Origin: Nocardioides litoris
GTDB taxonomy: Bacteria > Actinomycetota > Actinomycetes > Propionibacteriales > Nocardioidaceae
Direction of reading: 5' to 3'
DNA: 64,000 nucleotides
NCBI RefSeq assembly: GCF_006346315.1
Contig: NZ_VDMR01000006.1
Coordinates: 175,724-239,723 of the forward strand
How positions within the stretch are numbered: the first letter of the stretch is position 1; each line of letters starts with the position of its first letter. Position numbers and translations under genes: made by a program. The notes below the pieces were generated by a model. That model worked only from the letters and a program-made list of their open reading frames with translations, did not search any database and was not told where the DNA came from. Positions 16,961 to 24,986 of this stretch are shown here, piece after piece.

Positions 16961-18615
16961 CCGACGTCCGCGAACGCCCCGCCGCCGGGCCCGGTGCCGG
17001 CGACCGCCGTCCCGGCGAGCTCGGGGCGCGCGAGCTGGGCCGCTGGACCTGGCGCCAGCTCACCTCGATGCGCACCGCGCTGGTGCTGCTGCTCCTGCTG
17101 GCCCTGGCGGCCGTGCCGGGCTCGGTCGTGCCCCAGGAGGGCGTCGACGCCCTGGCCGTCTCGCGCTGGAAGGCCGACCACCCGACGCTGGCGCCGGTCT
17201 ACGAGCGGCTCGGCCTCTTCTCGGTCTACGACTCGGCGTGGTTCTCCGCGATCTACCTGCTGCTCATGGTCTCGCTCGTGGGCTGCATCATCCCCCGCAC
17301 CCTCGTCTACGCCCGGGCGATGCGGGCGCAGCCGCCGGCCGCGCCGCGCAACCTCTCCCGGCTGCCCGACCACCGCTCCTACCGCACCGACCTCGACGCC
17401 GACGAGGTGCTCGACCGGGCTCGCGCCGCGCTCCGCGGGCGCCGCTACCGCCTGCGCCGCGACCAGGACGGCGCGGTCAGCGCCGAGAAGGGCTACCTGC
17501 GCGAGGCCGGCAACCTGCTCTTCCACGTCTCGCTGCTCGTGGTGCTCGCGGGCTTCGCCTGGGGCTCGCTGTTCGGCTACCAGGGCGGCGTGATCGTGCT
17601 CCAGGGCGGCACCTTCGTCAACACCGCCGCGGCCTACGACGACCTCGACCCGGGCAGCCAGTTCGGTCCCGAGGACTTCGACCCCTTCGACTTCACCGTC
17701 GACGACTTCGACATCACCTGGCTGACCTCCGGGCCGGCGTACGGCACGGCGCGGGAGTTCAGCGCCGCCCTGCGCTACCGCGAGAGCCCCGGCGCCCCCG
17801 AGCGCACCTACGACCTCCGGGTCAACCACCCGCTGACCGTCGACTCCACCGACGTGTTCCTCATCGGCCACGGCTACGCACCCGTCATCACCGTGCGCGA
17901 CGGCCGCGGCGAGGTGGTCTACGACGGCCCGACGGTGTTCCTGCCCCAGGACCAGACCTTCCTGTCCTACGGCGTGGTCAAGGCCCCGAGCGCGCAGCCC
18001 GGCCAGATCGGGCTCGACGGCGTGCTGTTCCCGACGTTCGAGATGAACGCCGACGGCGACCCGGTGACGGTGTTCCCCTCCCCGGAGAACCCGCTGGTCT
18101 CCATGAACGTCTGGACCGGCGACCTCGGCCTCGACGACGGGGTAGCCCAGTCGGTCTACGTGCTCGACACCGACGCCGCGACGCCGGTCGAGGGTCCCGA
18201 CGGCCGGCAGCTGCGCATCGACCTGCGCCCCGGCGAGACCGAGCAGCTGCCCGACGGGCTCGGCTCGGTGACCTTCGAGGGCGTGCAGCCGTGGGTCCGG
18301 GTGCAGGTCAGCAAGACCCCCGGCAAGGAGCTCGCGCTCGCGGGCGTCGTGCTCGCGCTCGTGGGCCTGCTCGGGTCGCTGTTCATCCGGCCGCGACGGA
18401 TCTGGGTCCGCGCGGTGCCGGTGGCGGCCGCGCCGGCGGGGGCGGGACCCGACGGGGACGACGTGGGTGCCGACGGTGACCAGGTCGGTGGGACCATGGT
18501 GGAGGTGGGCGTGCTCGACCGCTCCGGCGGCGCCGACCTCACCGACGTGCTCGACGAGATCGTGGCCGACCTGCGCACCGCAGCCGGCCGGCCGACCGAG
18601 GAGGAGACGGCGTGA
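16957..18615 (+). CDS. resB: Cytochrome c biogenesis protein ResB
   Basis: 552 aa from the GTG overlapping ccdA. Membrane segments at about 42-60, 88-112 and 185-205 flank a large outside domain, and a last segment lies near 455-475. The N-terminal motif RQLTSMRTALVLLLLLALAAVPGSVVPQ is typical, shown here only by its ends and core. ResB works with CcsB to carry heme and attach it to apocytochrome c. The acidic C-terminal tail (about 490-552) is poorly conserved in the family. Confidence 0.92.
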   Translation: MTDVRERPAAGPGAGDRRPGELGARELGRWTWRQLTSMRTALVLLLLLALAAVPGSVVPQEGVDALAVSRWKADHPTLAPVYERLGLFSVYDSAWFSAIYLLLMVSLVGCIIPRTLVYARAMRAQPPAAPRNLSRLPDHRSYRTDLDADEVLDRARAALRGRRYRLRRDQDGAVSAEKGYLREAGNLLFHVSLLVVLAGFAWGSLFGYQGGVIVLQGGTFVNTAAAYDDLDPGSQFGPEDFDPFDFTVDDFDITWLTSGPAYGTAREFSAALRYRESPGAPERTYDLRVNHPLTVDSTDVFLIGHGYAPVITVRDGRGEVVYDGPTVFLPQDQTFLSYGVVKAPSAQPGQIGLDGVLFPTFEMNADGDPVTVFPSPENPLVSMNVWTGDLGLDDGVAQSVYVLDTDAATPVEGPDGRQLRIDLRPGETEQLPDGLGSVTFEGVQPWVRVQVSKTPGKELALAGVVLALVGLLGSLFIRPRRIWVRAVPVAAAPAGAGPDGDDVGADGDQVGGTMVEVGVLDRSGGADLTDVLDEIVADLRTAAGRPTEEETA

Positions 18616-19649
18616 CCGACGCGGCGTGGGAGACGCTCAGCAACCAGGCCATCGGCGCCGCGGGGGTGGTCTACTTCATCGCCCTGCTCGTGACCCTGGC
18701 CGAGTGGGCCAGCCTGCGGCAGGTCGCGACGACCGAGCCCGCGGTGGCGGGCGCCGGTGCGGCCGGCGAGGCCGGCGGTGTCGCGGTGGCGACCCGCCAG
18801 GGGCCGGAGGGTGGTGACGACGCGACCGCGCGGCGTACCGACTTCCTCGGCCGGCTCGGCGTCCTGCTCACCGTCCTCGCCTGCGCGGCCCACCTCGTGG
18901 CCCTGCTGGGGCGCGGCATGGCCGCCGACCCCAACCGGGTGCCGTGGGGCAACATGTACGAGTTCACGATCTCGGGCACCTTCGTGGTGACGCTGATCTA
19001 CCTCGTGCTGATGCGCAGGTACGCCCTGCAGTGGATGGCGCCGCTCGTGCTGACCTTCGTCACCGCGACGCTCATGGTCGCGGTCATCTGGCTGCACGAC
19101 GAGGTCGCCCCGCTGACCGAGGCCCTCAACTCCTACTGGCTGGTCATCCACGTCGTCTCGGCCGTCATCGCGACCGGCGCCTTCACCGTGGCCGGCCTGC
19201 TGTCGATCGTCTACCTCGTCAAGCTCCGCCGCGGCGGCGACGCGGCCGCGCGCCCGGGCTCACGGGTGCCGCCCCTCGCGGTCCTCGACCGGGTCTCCTA
19301 CCGCATCCACGCCTTCGCGTTCCCGGTGTGGACCTTCGCGGTCCTCATCACCGGTCCGATCTGGGCCCACGAGGCCTGGTCGCGCTACTGGAACTGGGAC
19401 CCCAAGGAGGTCTGGGCGTTCATCACCTGGGTCGTCTACGCCGCCTACCTGCACGCCCGCGCCACGGCCGGGTGGAAGGGCCGCAACGCCGCGATCCTGG
19501 CCTGCGTCGGCATGGCGACGCTGTGGTTCAACTTCATCGGCATCAACTACTTCTCCTCGACCAGCCAGCACTCCTACGCCGGCGCCGAGGCCCCCGCGGC
19601 CGTCGCCGACGTCGTGCCGGGTGGTCCGTCCGGGTCGGCCGGGGGCTGA
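18612..19649 (+). CDS. ccsB: Cytochrome c biogenesis protein CcsB (CcsA/ResC family)
   Basis: 345 aa with about eight membrane segments. The heme-handling WWD-like loop reads YWNWDPKEVWAFITW (about 258-272). Conserved histidines flank it: LVIHVVSA (near 180) and the H in SSTSQHSYAG near the C-terminus. With ResB it forms the system II cytochrome c synthase. A poorly conserved Gly/Ala-rich loop lies at about 40-75. The ATG overlaps the resB stop (GTGA context), ending the operon from hemL. Confidence 0.93.
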   Translation: MTDAAWETLSNQAIGAAGVVYFIALLVTLAEWASLRQVATTEPAVAGAGAAGEAGGVAVATRQGPEGGDDATARRTDFLGRLGVLLTVLACAAHLVALLGRGMAADPNRVPWGNMYEFTISGTFVVTLIYLVLMRRYALQWMAPLVLTFVTATLMVAVIWLHDEVAPLTEALNSYWLVIHVVSAVIATGAFTVAGLLSIVYLVKLRRGGDAAARPGSRVPPLAVLDRVSYRIHAFAFPVWTFAVLITGPIWAHEAWSRYWNWDPKEVWAFITWVVYAAYLHARATAGWKGRNAAILACVGMATLWFNFIGINYFSSTSQHSYAGAEAPAAVADVVPGGPSGSAGG

Positions 19650-19655
19650 CCGTCT

Positions 19656-19672
19656 CTGCCCGGTGCGGGCAG
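19656..19672. terminator. Possible hairpin after ccsB
   Basis: CTGCCC-N5-GGGCAG starts 7 nt after the ccsB stop. A second small hairpin (CACCAC/GTGGTG) lies at 19699-19714. Both sit between convergent genes; neither has a T-tract. Confidence 0.4.
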
Positions 19673-19779
19673 GGAGCTTCGTCGATGCACTTGAGGTTCA
19701 CCACCCAGGTGGTGGATCTCGACCCCGACTGGCCGCGGCGCCGGCTCTGACCACCCACTGCCCACCGGGGCGGCAGCGG

Positions 19780-19983
19780 TCAGTCGGCCGGGTCCTCGGG
19801 CTCGCGACGCTTGCGGTCGAGGTCGCGCAGGAAGTCCTCGTCGTCGTCGGGGGCGACGATGCGGCGCGGCTCGGGGCGCTGCCGCGGACGGGGCTGGGGC
19901 ATCACGCCACGCTGCTGGAAGACGCGCACCAGCAGGTAGGTCGCCAGCGCGAAGACGGCGAGGATGAACAGGAACCGCAGCAC
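19780..19983 (-). CDS. Small single-pass membrane protein, unknown
   Basis: 67 aa. An N-terminal membrane helix (about 2-22, LRFLFILAVFALATYLLVRVF) is followed by a Pro/Arg-rich then acidic cytoplasmic tail (DDDEDFLRDLDRKRREPEDP). I recognise no family. Similar short proteins occur beside menaquinone genes in actinobacteria, but that gives no function. A TACCCT hexamer ending 6 nt before the GTG supports the start and a leaderless transcript. Confidence 0.7.
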   Translation of the reverse strand: MLRFLFILAVFALATYLLVRVFQQRGVMPQPRPRQRPEPRRIVAPDDDEDFLRDLDRKRREPEDPAD

Positions 19984-19989
19984 GCCTCC

Positions 19990-19995
19990 AGGGTA
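19990..19995 (-). promoter_or_regulatory. Leaderless -10 element of the small membrane protein gene
   Basis: TACCCT (minus strand) ends 6 nt before the GTG at 19983. Confidence 0.5.
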
Positions 19996-20041
19996 GGCCG
20001 ACGGTGGTCACCGCACAGCCGGCGGCCCGTGGACCGACGGC

Positions 20042-20047
20042 TAGGGT
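20042..20047 (+). promoter_or_regulatory. Leaderless -10 element of the DUF4229 gene
   Basis: TAGGGT ends 6 nt before the GTG at 20054. Confidence 0.5.
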
Positions 20048-20053
20048 GGCGGC

Positions 20054-20317
20054 GTGAAGGAGTTCGTCGTCTACACCCTGCTGCGGCTCGCGCTGTTCCT
20101 GCTGACCTGGGGCGCGGTCACCGGGGCCTGGCTGCTGGCGACCGACAAGGCCCCGATCGGGCTGACCTTCATCATCGCCCTCGTGCTCAGCGGCATCGGG
20201 TCCTACTTCGTGCTCGCCGGCCCGCGGGCCAAGCTGGCCAACCACGTCGAGGCGCGCGCCGAGCGCGCGACGGCCGCGTTCGAGGAGCGCCGCGCGCGCG
20301 AGGACGCCGACGACTGA
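20054..20317 (+). CDS. DUF4229-like small membrane protein
   Basis: 87 aa. There are two membrane helices (about 8-28 and 37-55), then a charged amphipathic tail rich in Arg, Glu and Ala. The opening MKEFVVYTLLRLALFLL and the overall layout fit DUF4229, a family of unknown function often encoded next to menA in actinobacteria. It is transcribed away from the small gene at 19780 and toward the menA group. Confidence 0.75.
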   Translation: MKEFVVYTLLRLALFLLTWGAVTGAWLLATDKAPIGLTFIIALVLSGIGSYFVLAGPRAKLANHVEARAERATAAFEERRAREDADD

Positions 20318-20347
20318 GCCCCCGCGTCGGCCGGCCGTCGACCGGGG

Positions 20348-20482
20348 TCAGTCGCGGCGGCGGTCGAGGTGGCGCTGCACGCGGCGCTCGGGCTGGCCGA
20401 GGACCTTGGCCAGCAGCGGCACGCGGAACTTCCAGGCCGCCACGAGGGCGACGACCACGAGCAGGATGACGAAGAAGGTCAT
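20348..20482 (-). CDS. 44-residue membrane peptide downstream of menA
   Basis: Starts at ATG 20482, 17 nt after the menA stop, on the same strand. A single hydrophobic helix (MTFFVILLVVVALVAAWKF) is followed by a basic tail (QPERRVQRHLDRRRD). It is too short for family assignment, but the clear start, position and hydrophobic/basic layout make it credible. It is probably co-transcribed with menA. Confidence 0.55.
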   Translation of the reverse strand: MTFFVILLVVVALVAAWKFRVPLLAKVLGQPERRVQRHLDRRRD

Positions 20483-20499
20483 GGCCTGACCGTACGCCG

Positions 20500-21372
20500 T
20501 CAGGCCAGCACGAGCGGCGCGGCGACGAGCACGGCCCAGACCAGCTCGGCCAGGCCGGTGGTCTGCAGCACCGGGATGAGGCCGGGTCCGGTGGCGCCGC
20601 GCAGCACGACGGCGACGCCGCGGCCGCCGAGCACGAGGAACCCGAGGCCCACCAGCGCCCACCACGTCGTCAGGGCGGCGACGAGCACGACCGCGACGGC
20701 CGCGAGGCCGACCAGGCCGGCGTACAGCAGGCGGGTGCGGTGGTCGCCGAGACGCACGGCGAGGGTCTGCTTGCCGACCTCGCGGTCGGTGGGGATGTCG
20801 CGCAGGTTGTTGGCGACGAGGATCGCGCAGGCCAGGGCGCCGATGCCGACCGCGGCCGCGACGGCGTCGAGCGACCAGGCCTCCACCTGCACGTAGTAGG
20901 TGCCGACGACCGCGACCAGGCCGAAGAACACGAAGACCATGACCTCGCCGAGCCCGAGGTAGCCGTAGGGCTTCGAGCCGCCGGTGTAGTACCAGGCGGC
21001 GAGGACGCTGACCAGGCCCACGGCGACCAGCCACCAGGCCGTCGTGGCGGCCAGCACGAGGCCGGCCACGCCGGCGACCCCGAAGGCCAAGAACGCGGCC
21101 CGCTTGACCGCCGCGGGCGGGGCGAGGCCGGTGGCGGTGAGCCGCACCGGGCCGACCCGGGCGTCGTCGGTGCCGCGGATGCCGTCGGAGTAGTCGTTGG
21201 CGTAGTTGACCGCCACCTGCAGCGCCAGGCTGACGACCAGGGCGAGCAGGGCCTTCCACCAGACCTCGCCGTCGTCGAACGCCGCCACGGCGGAGCCGGC
21301 GAGCACGGGGGCGACCGCCGCCGGCAGCGTGCGCGGACGCGCGCCCTGGACCCACTGCGCCGCCGTCGCCAC
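20500..21372 (-). CDS. menA: 1,4-dihydroxy-2-naphthoate polyprenyltransferase
   Basis: 290 aa with about eight to nine membrane helices. The prenyl-diphosphate binding motif is in NYANDYSDGIRGTDD (about 56-70), and a second Asp-rich motif is in NNLRDIPTDREVGKQTLAV (about 190-207). It attaches the isoprenoid tail to DHNA, giving demethylmenaquinone. The tail probably comes from the synthase gene at 51.7 kb. A TTGAAT hexamer 7 nt before the GTG may be its -10. It diverges from menE. Confidence 0.95.
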   Translation of the reverse strand: MATAAQWVQGARPRTLPAAVAPVLAGSAVAAFDDGEVWWKALLALVVSLALQVAVNYANDYSDGIRGTDDARVGPVRLTATGLAPPAAVKRAAFLAFGVAGVAGLVLAATTAWWLVAVGLVSVLAAWYYTGGSKPYGYLGLGEVMVFVFFGLVAVVGTYYVQVEAWSLDAVAAAVGIGALACAILVANNLRDIPTDREVGKQTLAVRLGDHRTRLLYAGLVGLAAVAVVLVAALTTWWALVGLGFLVLGGRGVAVVLRGATGPGLIPVLQTTGLAELVWAVLVAAPLVLA

Positions 21373-21403
21373 GGGTGGGATTCAAGCAGCCCACCCGGGG
21401 CCG

Positions 21404-21409
21404 TAGCCT
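21404..21409 (+). promoter_or_regulatory. Leaderless -10 element of menE
   Basis: TAGCCT ends 7 nt before the GTG at 21417. This supports that start over the longer frame opening at 21375. Confidence 0.5.
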
Positions 21410-21416
21410 CGGCAGG

Positions 21417-22391
21417 GTGGAGACGGGCGAGCTGCGGCGGTGGCTGGAGGCCGCCGACGACCCCGCGCCGCTCGTCGTCGAGACCTCCGGCTCGACCGGC
21501 CGGCCCAAGCGGGTCGTGCTGCCCCGGCGGGCGGTCCTGGCCTCGGTGGTCGCCACCGAGCGACGCCTCGGCGGGTCGGGCCGCTGGGCGCTCAAGCTGC
21601 CCCCGTCGTACGTCGCCGGGCTGCAGGTGGTGTGCCGCTCGCTCGTCGCGGGCCACGAGCCGTTCACCGGCGAGGGGTGGCCCGAGGGGGTCGGCTGGTT
21701 CACCAGCCTGGTGCCGACCCAGCTGCGCCGCCTCCTCGACGACGAGGGCGAGGTCGAGGCCCTGCGCCGCGCCCACACCGTCCTGCTCGGCGGCGGCCCC
21801 GCCGACCCGGCCCTGCGCACCCGCGCGGCCGAGGCGGGCGTGCGGGTCGTGGCCACCTACGGGGCGGCCGAGACCGCCGGCGGCTGCGTCTACGACGGCG
21901 TGCCGCTCGACGGCGTCGGCGTGCGCATCGCGGTCAGCGGGCGCATCGAGGTCACCGGGCCCACGCTGTTCGCCGGCTACGAGGGCGAGCCCGGGCTGAC
22001 CGCCGAGGTGCTGGTCGACGGGTGGTTCCGCACCGCCGACGCCGGCCGCATCGACGACGACGGCCGCCTGCAGGTGCTGGGCCGCCTCGACGACGTCGTG
22101 GTCAGCGGCGGCGTCAACGTGCCCGGCCCGGCCGTGGCCGCCCGGCTGCGCGCCCACCCGGCCGTGCGCGACGCCGAGGTCGTCGGCGTGCCGGACGAGG
22201 AGTGGGGCCACCGGCTCGTGGCGTTCGTCGTGGGCCCGGTCTCCGAGGCCGAGGCCCGCGCGTGGGTCGCTGCCGAGCACCCCCGGTCGTGGGCGCCGCG
22301 CCAGGTCGTCGGGGTCGAGGAGATCCCGCTGCTGGCCAACGGCAAGCCCGACCGGGTGCGCCTGCGGGCGCTGGCCGGAGCGGCGTCGTGA
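21417..22391 (+). CDS. menE: o-Succinylbenzoate-CoA ligase (short form)
   Basis: 324 aa, shorter than the roughly 450-490 residues of typical MenE. The part of the AMP-ligase fold before the P-loop is nearly absent. The P-loop VVETSGSTGRPKRVVLP begins near residue 20. ATYGAAETAGGCVYDG (A5), WFRTADAGRIDDDGRLQVLGRLDD (A7/A8) and the A10 lysine in LANGKPDRVRL follow. It makes OSB-CoA. The stop overlaps menC, so menE-menC-menD are coupled. Confidence 0.9.
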   Translation: METGELRRWLEAADDPAPLVVETSGSTGRPKRVVLPRRAVLASVVATERRLGGSGRWALKLPPSYVAGLQVVCRSLVAGHEPFTGEGWPEGVGWFTSLVPTQLRRLLDDEGEVEALRRAHTVLLGGGPADPALRTRAAEAGVRVVATYGAAETAGGCVYDGVPLDGVGVRIAVSGRIEVTGPTLFAGYEGEPGLTAEVLVDGWFRTADAGRIDDDGRLQVLGRLDDVVVSGGVNVPGPAVAARLRAHPAVRDAEVVGVPDEEWGHRLVAFVVGPVSEAEARAWVAAEHPRSWAPRQVVGVEEIPLLANGKPDRVRLRALAGAAS

Positions 22392-23323
22392 GGGTCCTGA
22401 GCGTGCCCATGCGCACCCGCTTCCGCGGCATCACCACGCGCGAGGTCGCCCTCGTCGAGGGGTCGGCCGGGTGGGGGGAGTGGTCGCCCTTCCTCGAGTA
22501 CGACGCCGCGGTGGCCGCCCCCTGGCTGGCCTGCGCCCGCGAGGCGGCGGCCGGCGACTGGCCCGCGCCGGTGCGCGACCGGGTGCCGGTCAACGTCACC
22601 GTGCCCGCCGTCGGCCCCGAGCAGGCCCACGCGACCGTGGTCGCCGGCGGCTGCACCACGGCCAAGGTCAAGGTGGCCGAGCCCGGCCAGGCCCTGGCCG
22701 ACGACGAGGCCCGCCTCGAGGCCGTGCGCGACGCCCTCGGACCCGACGGGCGGGTGCGGGTCGACGCCAACGGGCTCTGGTCGGTCGAGGAGGCCGTCAC
22801 CGCGATCAGGCGGCTCGACCGCGCCGCCGGCGGCCTGGAGTACGTCGAGCAGCCGGTCGCGGCCGTCGAGGATCTCGCGCGCGTGCGCCGCCGCGTCGAC
22901 GTCCCGGTCGCGGCCGACGAGTCGATCCGCCGGGCCGACGACCCCTACCGGGTGCGCGACCTCGAGGCGGCCGACGTGGCGGTGCTCAAGGTGCAGCCGC
23001 TGGGCGGCGTGCGGGCCTGCCTGCGCATCGCCGAGGACATCGGCCTGCCGGTCGTCGTCTCCAGCGCGCTGGAGACCTCGGTCGGCATCGCGGCCGGTCT
23101 CGCGCTGGCCGCCGCCCTGCCCGAGCTGCACCACGCCTGCGGGCTGGCCACGGTGCAGCTGCTCACCGACGACGTCGCGGTCGCGCCGCTGCTGCCGGTC
23201 GAGGGCCACCTCCCGGTCGGTCGGCCCGCCGTCGACCCGGCAGCGCTCGACCGGCTGGCCGCCCCCGCCGACCGGGTCGCCTGGTGGACCGACCGCCTGC
23301 GCGACGTCGAGGCGGTCCGGTGA
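22388..23323 (+). CDS. menC: o-Succinylbenzoate synthase
   Basis: 311 aa, enolase superfamily. The expected acid/base and metal residues are visible: KVKV (about 96-99), D in VRVDANGLW, E in YVEQPV, D in PVAADES, and the second lysine in VAVLKVQPLGG. It dehydrates SHCHC to o-succinylbenzoate. The GTG start overlaps the menE stop, and the stop overlaps menD. Confidence 0.95.
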   Translation: MRVLSVPMRTRFRGITTREVALVEGSAGWGEWSPFLEYDAAVAAPWLACAREAAAGDWPAPVRDRVPVNVTVPAVGPEQAHATVVAGGCTTAKVKVAEPGQALADDEARLEAVRDALGPDGRVRVDANGLWSVEEAVTAIRRLDRAAGGLEYVEQPVAAVEDLARVRRRVDVPVAADESIRRADDPYRVRDLEAADVAVLKVQPLGGVRACLRIAEDIGLPVVVSSALETSVGIAAGLALAAALPELHHACGLATVQLLTDDVAVAPLLPVEGHLPVGRPAVDPAALDRLAAPADRVAWWTDRLRDVEAVR

Positions 23324-24954
23324 GCAGCCACACCGCCACCGACCTGGCCCGCGACGTCGTGCGGCGGCTGCTCGACGCCGGCGTCGAGGAGGTCGTGGTC
23401 GCCCCGGGCAGCCGCAACGCCCCGCTGTCCTTCGCCGTGCACGACGCCGCCGCCGCGGGCCGGCTGCGGCTCCACACCCGGGTCGACGAGCGGTCGGCCG
23501 GGTTCCTCGCGGTCGGCCTGGCCCGCAGCCACCGCCCCACCGCCGTGGTCTGCACGTCGGGCACGGCCGTGGCCAACCTCCACCCCGCCGCCCTCGAGGC
23601 CACCCACGTCGGGCTGCCGGTCGCCTTCGTGACCGCCGACCGGCCGGCCCGGCTGCGCGGCACCGACGCCAACCAGACCACCGACCAGGTCGGCGTCCTC
23701 GGGCCGCTCCTGGCGACCCGCGACCTCGACGCGCCCGGCCCGCTCGACCTGCCCCTCCGGTCCGACGGGCGCCTCGCCGGCCCGGTGCACCTCAACGTGC
23801 AGCTCGACGAGCCGCTGCTGCCCGACGGCCCGTGGGTCCTCGACCCCGCCCCCGAGCGTGCGCCCTCGACCGCCACCGCCCGCCGGGAGCCGCCGCCCGC
23901 GACCGAGCTCGTCCGCGGGCCGCGCACCGTCGTCGTCGCGGGCGACGACGCCGGGCCGGCCGCCCGGCGGCTGGCCGAGCGGTCCGGCTGGCCCCTGCTG
24001 GCCGAGCCGTCCTCCGGCGCCCGCACCGGCGCCGCCGCCCTGCGCTGCTACCGCCTGCTGCTCGCCACCGACCTCGGCGCGGCCGTCGAGCGGGTCGTCG
24101 TCCTCGGCCGCCCCACGCTGTCGCGGCCCGTGAGCCGGCTGCTGGCCCGCGACGACGTCGAGGTGCACGAGGTGACCGCCACCGGCGCGTGGAGCGCCCG
24201 GCCCTACCCGGTCACGTCCTCGGCGCCGGCCTTCGCGCTGACCGGCAGCGGCGAGGGCGAGCAGCCCGACGACCCCGCCTGGGCCGCCGCCTGGCACGAG
24301 GCCGACCGCGCGGTCGGTCGCCGCCTCGACGCCCTCCTCGCCGCGGAGGCCGACCTGACGCCGTACGAGGTGGCGGGGACGGTGCACGCCGCGCTCGACC
24401 CGGGCATGCAGCTGGTCGTCGGCGCCTCCAGCCCGATCCGCGACCTCGACCTGGTCGCCCGTCCGACGCCGGTGGGGGAGCGGCGCAAGGTCGTGGCCAA
24501 CCGTGGCCTGGCCGGCATCGACGGCACGGTCTCGACCGCGATCGGGGCCGCGCTCGGCCGGCCAGAGGGGCCCACGCTGGCCCTGCTCGGCGACGTGACG
24601 TTCCTCCACGACAGCAACGGCCTGGTGCTCGGCCCGCACGAGCCGCGGCCCGACCTGGTCGTCGTGGTCGCCAACGACGACGGCGGCGCGATCTTCTCCA
24701 TGCTCGAGCAGGGCGCCGAGCACGGGCACCCCGAGCACGGCGCGCGGTTCGAGGCGCTGTTCGGCACCCCGCACGGCGTCGACCTCGCCTCCCTGTGCGC
24801 GGCGACCCGCACCCCGCACACCCGCGTCGACTCCCTGCCCGAGCTGCAGCAGGTGCTGCGCTCGCCCAACGGCGGCATCGAGGTCGTCGAGGCCCGCGTC
24901 CGGCGCGACGGCCGCCGCGCCCTCGACGAGCGCATCCGGGCCCTGCGCCCCTGA
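23320..24954 (+). CDS. menD: SEPHCHC synthase MenD
   Basis: 544 aa, thiamine-diphosphate enzyme. The N-terminal domain has VVVAPGSRNAPLSFAV and the catalytic Glu in TRVDERSAGFLAVGLA. The C-terminal domain has NRGLAGIDGTVSTAIGAALG and the cofactor/metal motif GDVTFLHDSNGL...VVANDDGGAIF. It adds 2-oxoglutarate-derived succinic semialdehyde to isochorismate. Isochorismate synthase (menF) is encoded at 29.7-31 kb. menB is not in this window. Confidence 0.95.
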   Translation: MSSHTATDLARDVVRRLLDAGVEEVVVAPGSRNAPLSFAVHDAAAAGRLRLHTRVDERSAGFLAVGLARSHRPTAVVCTSGTAVANLHPAALEATHVGLPVAFVTADRPARLRGTDANQTTDQVGVLGPLLATRDLDAPGPLDLPLRSDGRLAGPVHLNVQLDEPLLPDGPWVLDPAPERAPSTATARREPPPATELVRGPRTVVVAGDDAGPAARRLAERSGWPLLAEPSSGARTGAAALRCYRLLLATDLGAAVERVVVLGRPTLSRPVSRLLARDDVEVHEVTATGAWSARPYPVTSSAPAFALTGSGEGEQPDDPAWAAAWHEADRAVGRRLDALLAAEADLTPYEVAGTVHAALDPGMQLVVGASSPIRDLDLVARPTPVGERRKVVANRGLAGIDGTVSTAIGAALGRPEGPTLALLGDVTFLHDSNGLVLGPHEPRPDLVVVVANDDGGAIFSMLEQGAEHGHPEHGARFEALFGTPHGVDLASLCAATRTPHTRVDSLPELQQVLRSPNGGIEVVEARVRRDGRRALDERIRALRP

Positions 24955-24974
24955 CCCCCTCGGGCCCCGGCTGG

Positions 24975-24980
24975 CACGAT
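24975..24980 (+). promoter_or_regulatory. Leaderless -10-like element of the antiporter gene
   Basis: CACGAT ends 6 nt before the GTG at 24987. It differs from TANNNT at the first base only. Confidence 0.35.
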
Positions 24981-24986
24981 GGGCCG

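Noticed and set aside
19676..19779. Possible remnant ORF between ccsB and the 67-aa gene
   Set aside because: A short frame begins at ATG 19685 (MHLRFTTQVV), but it is about 20 codons, unlike any family I know, and lies among hairpins.
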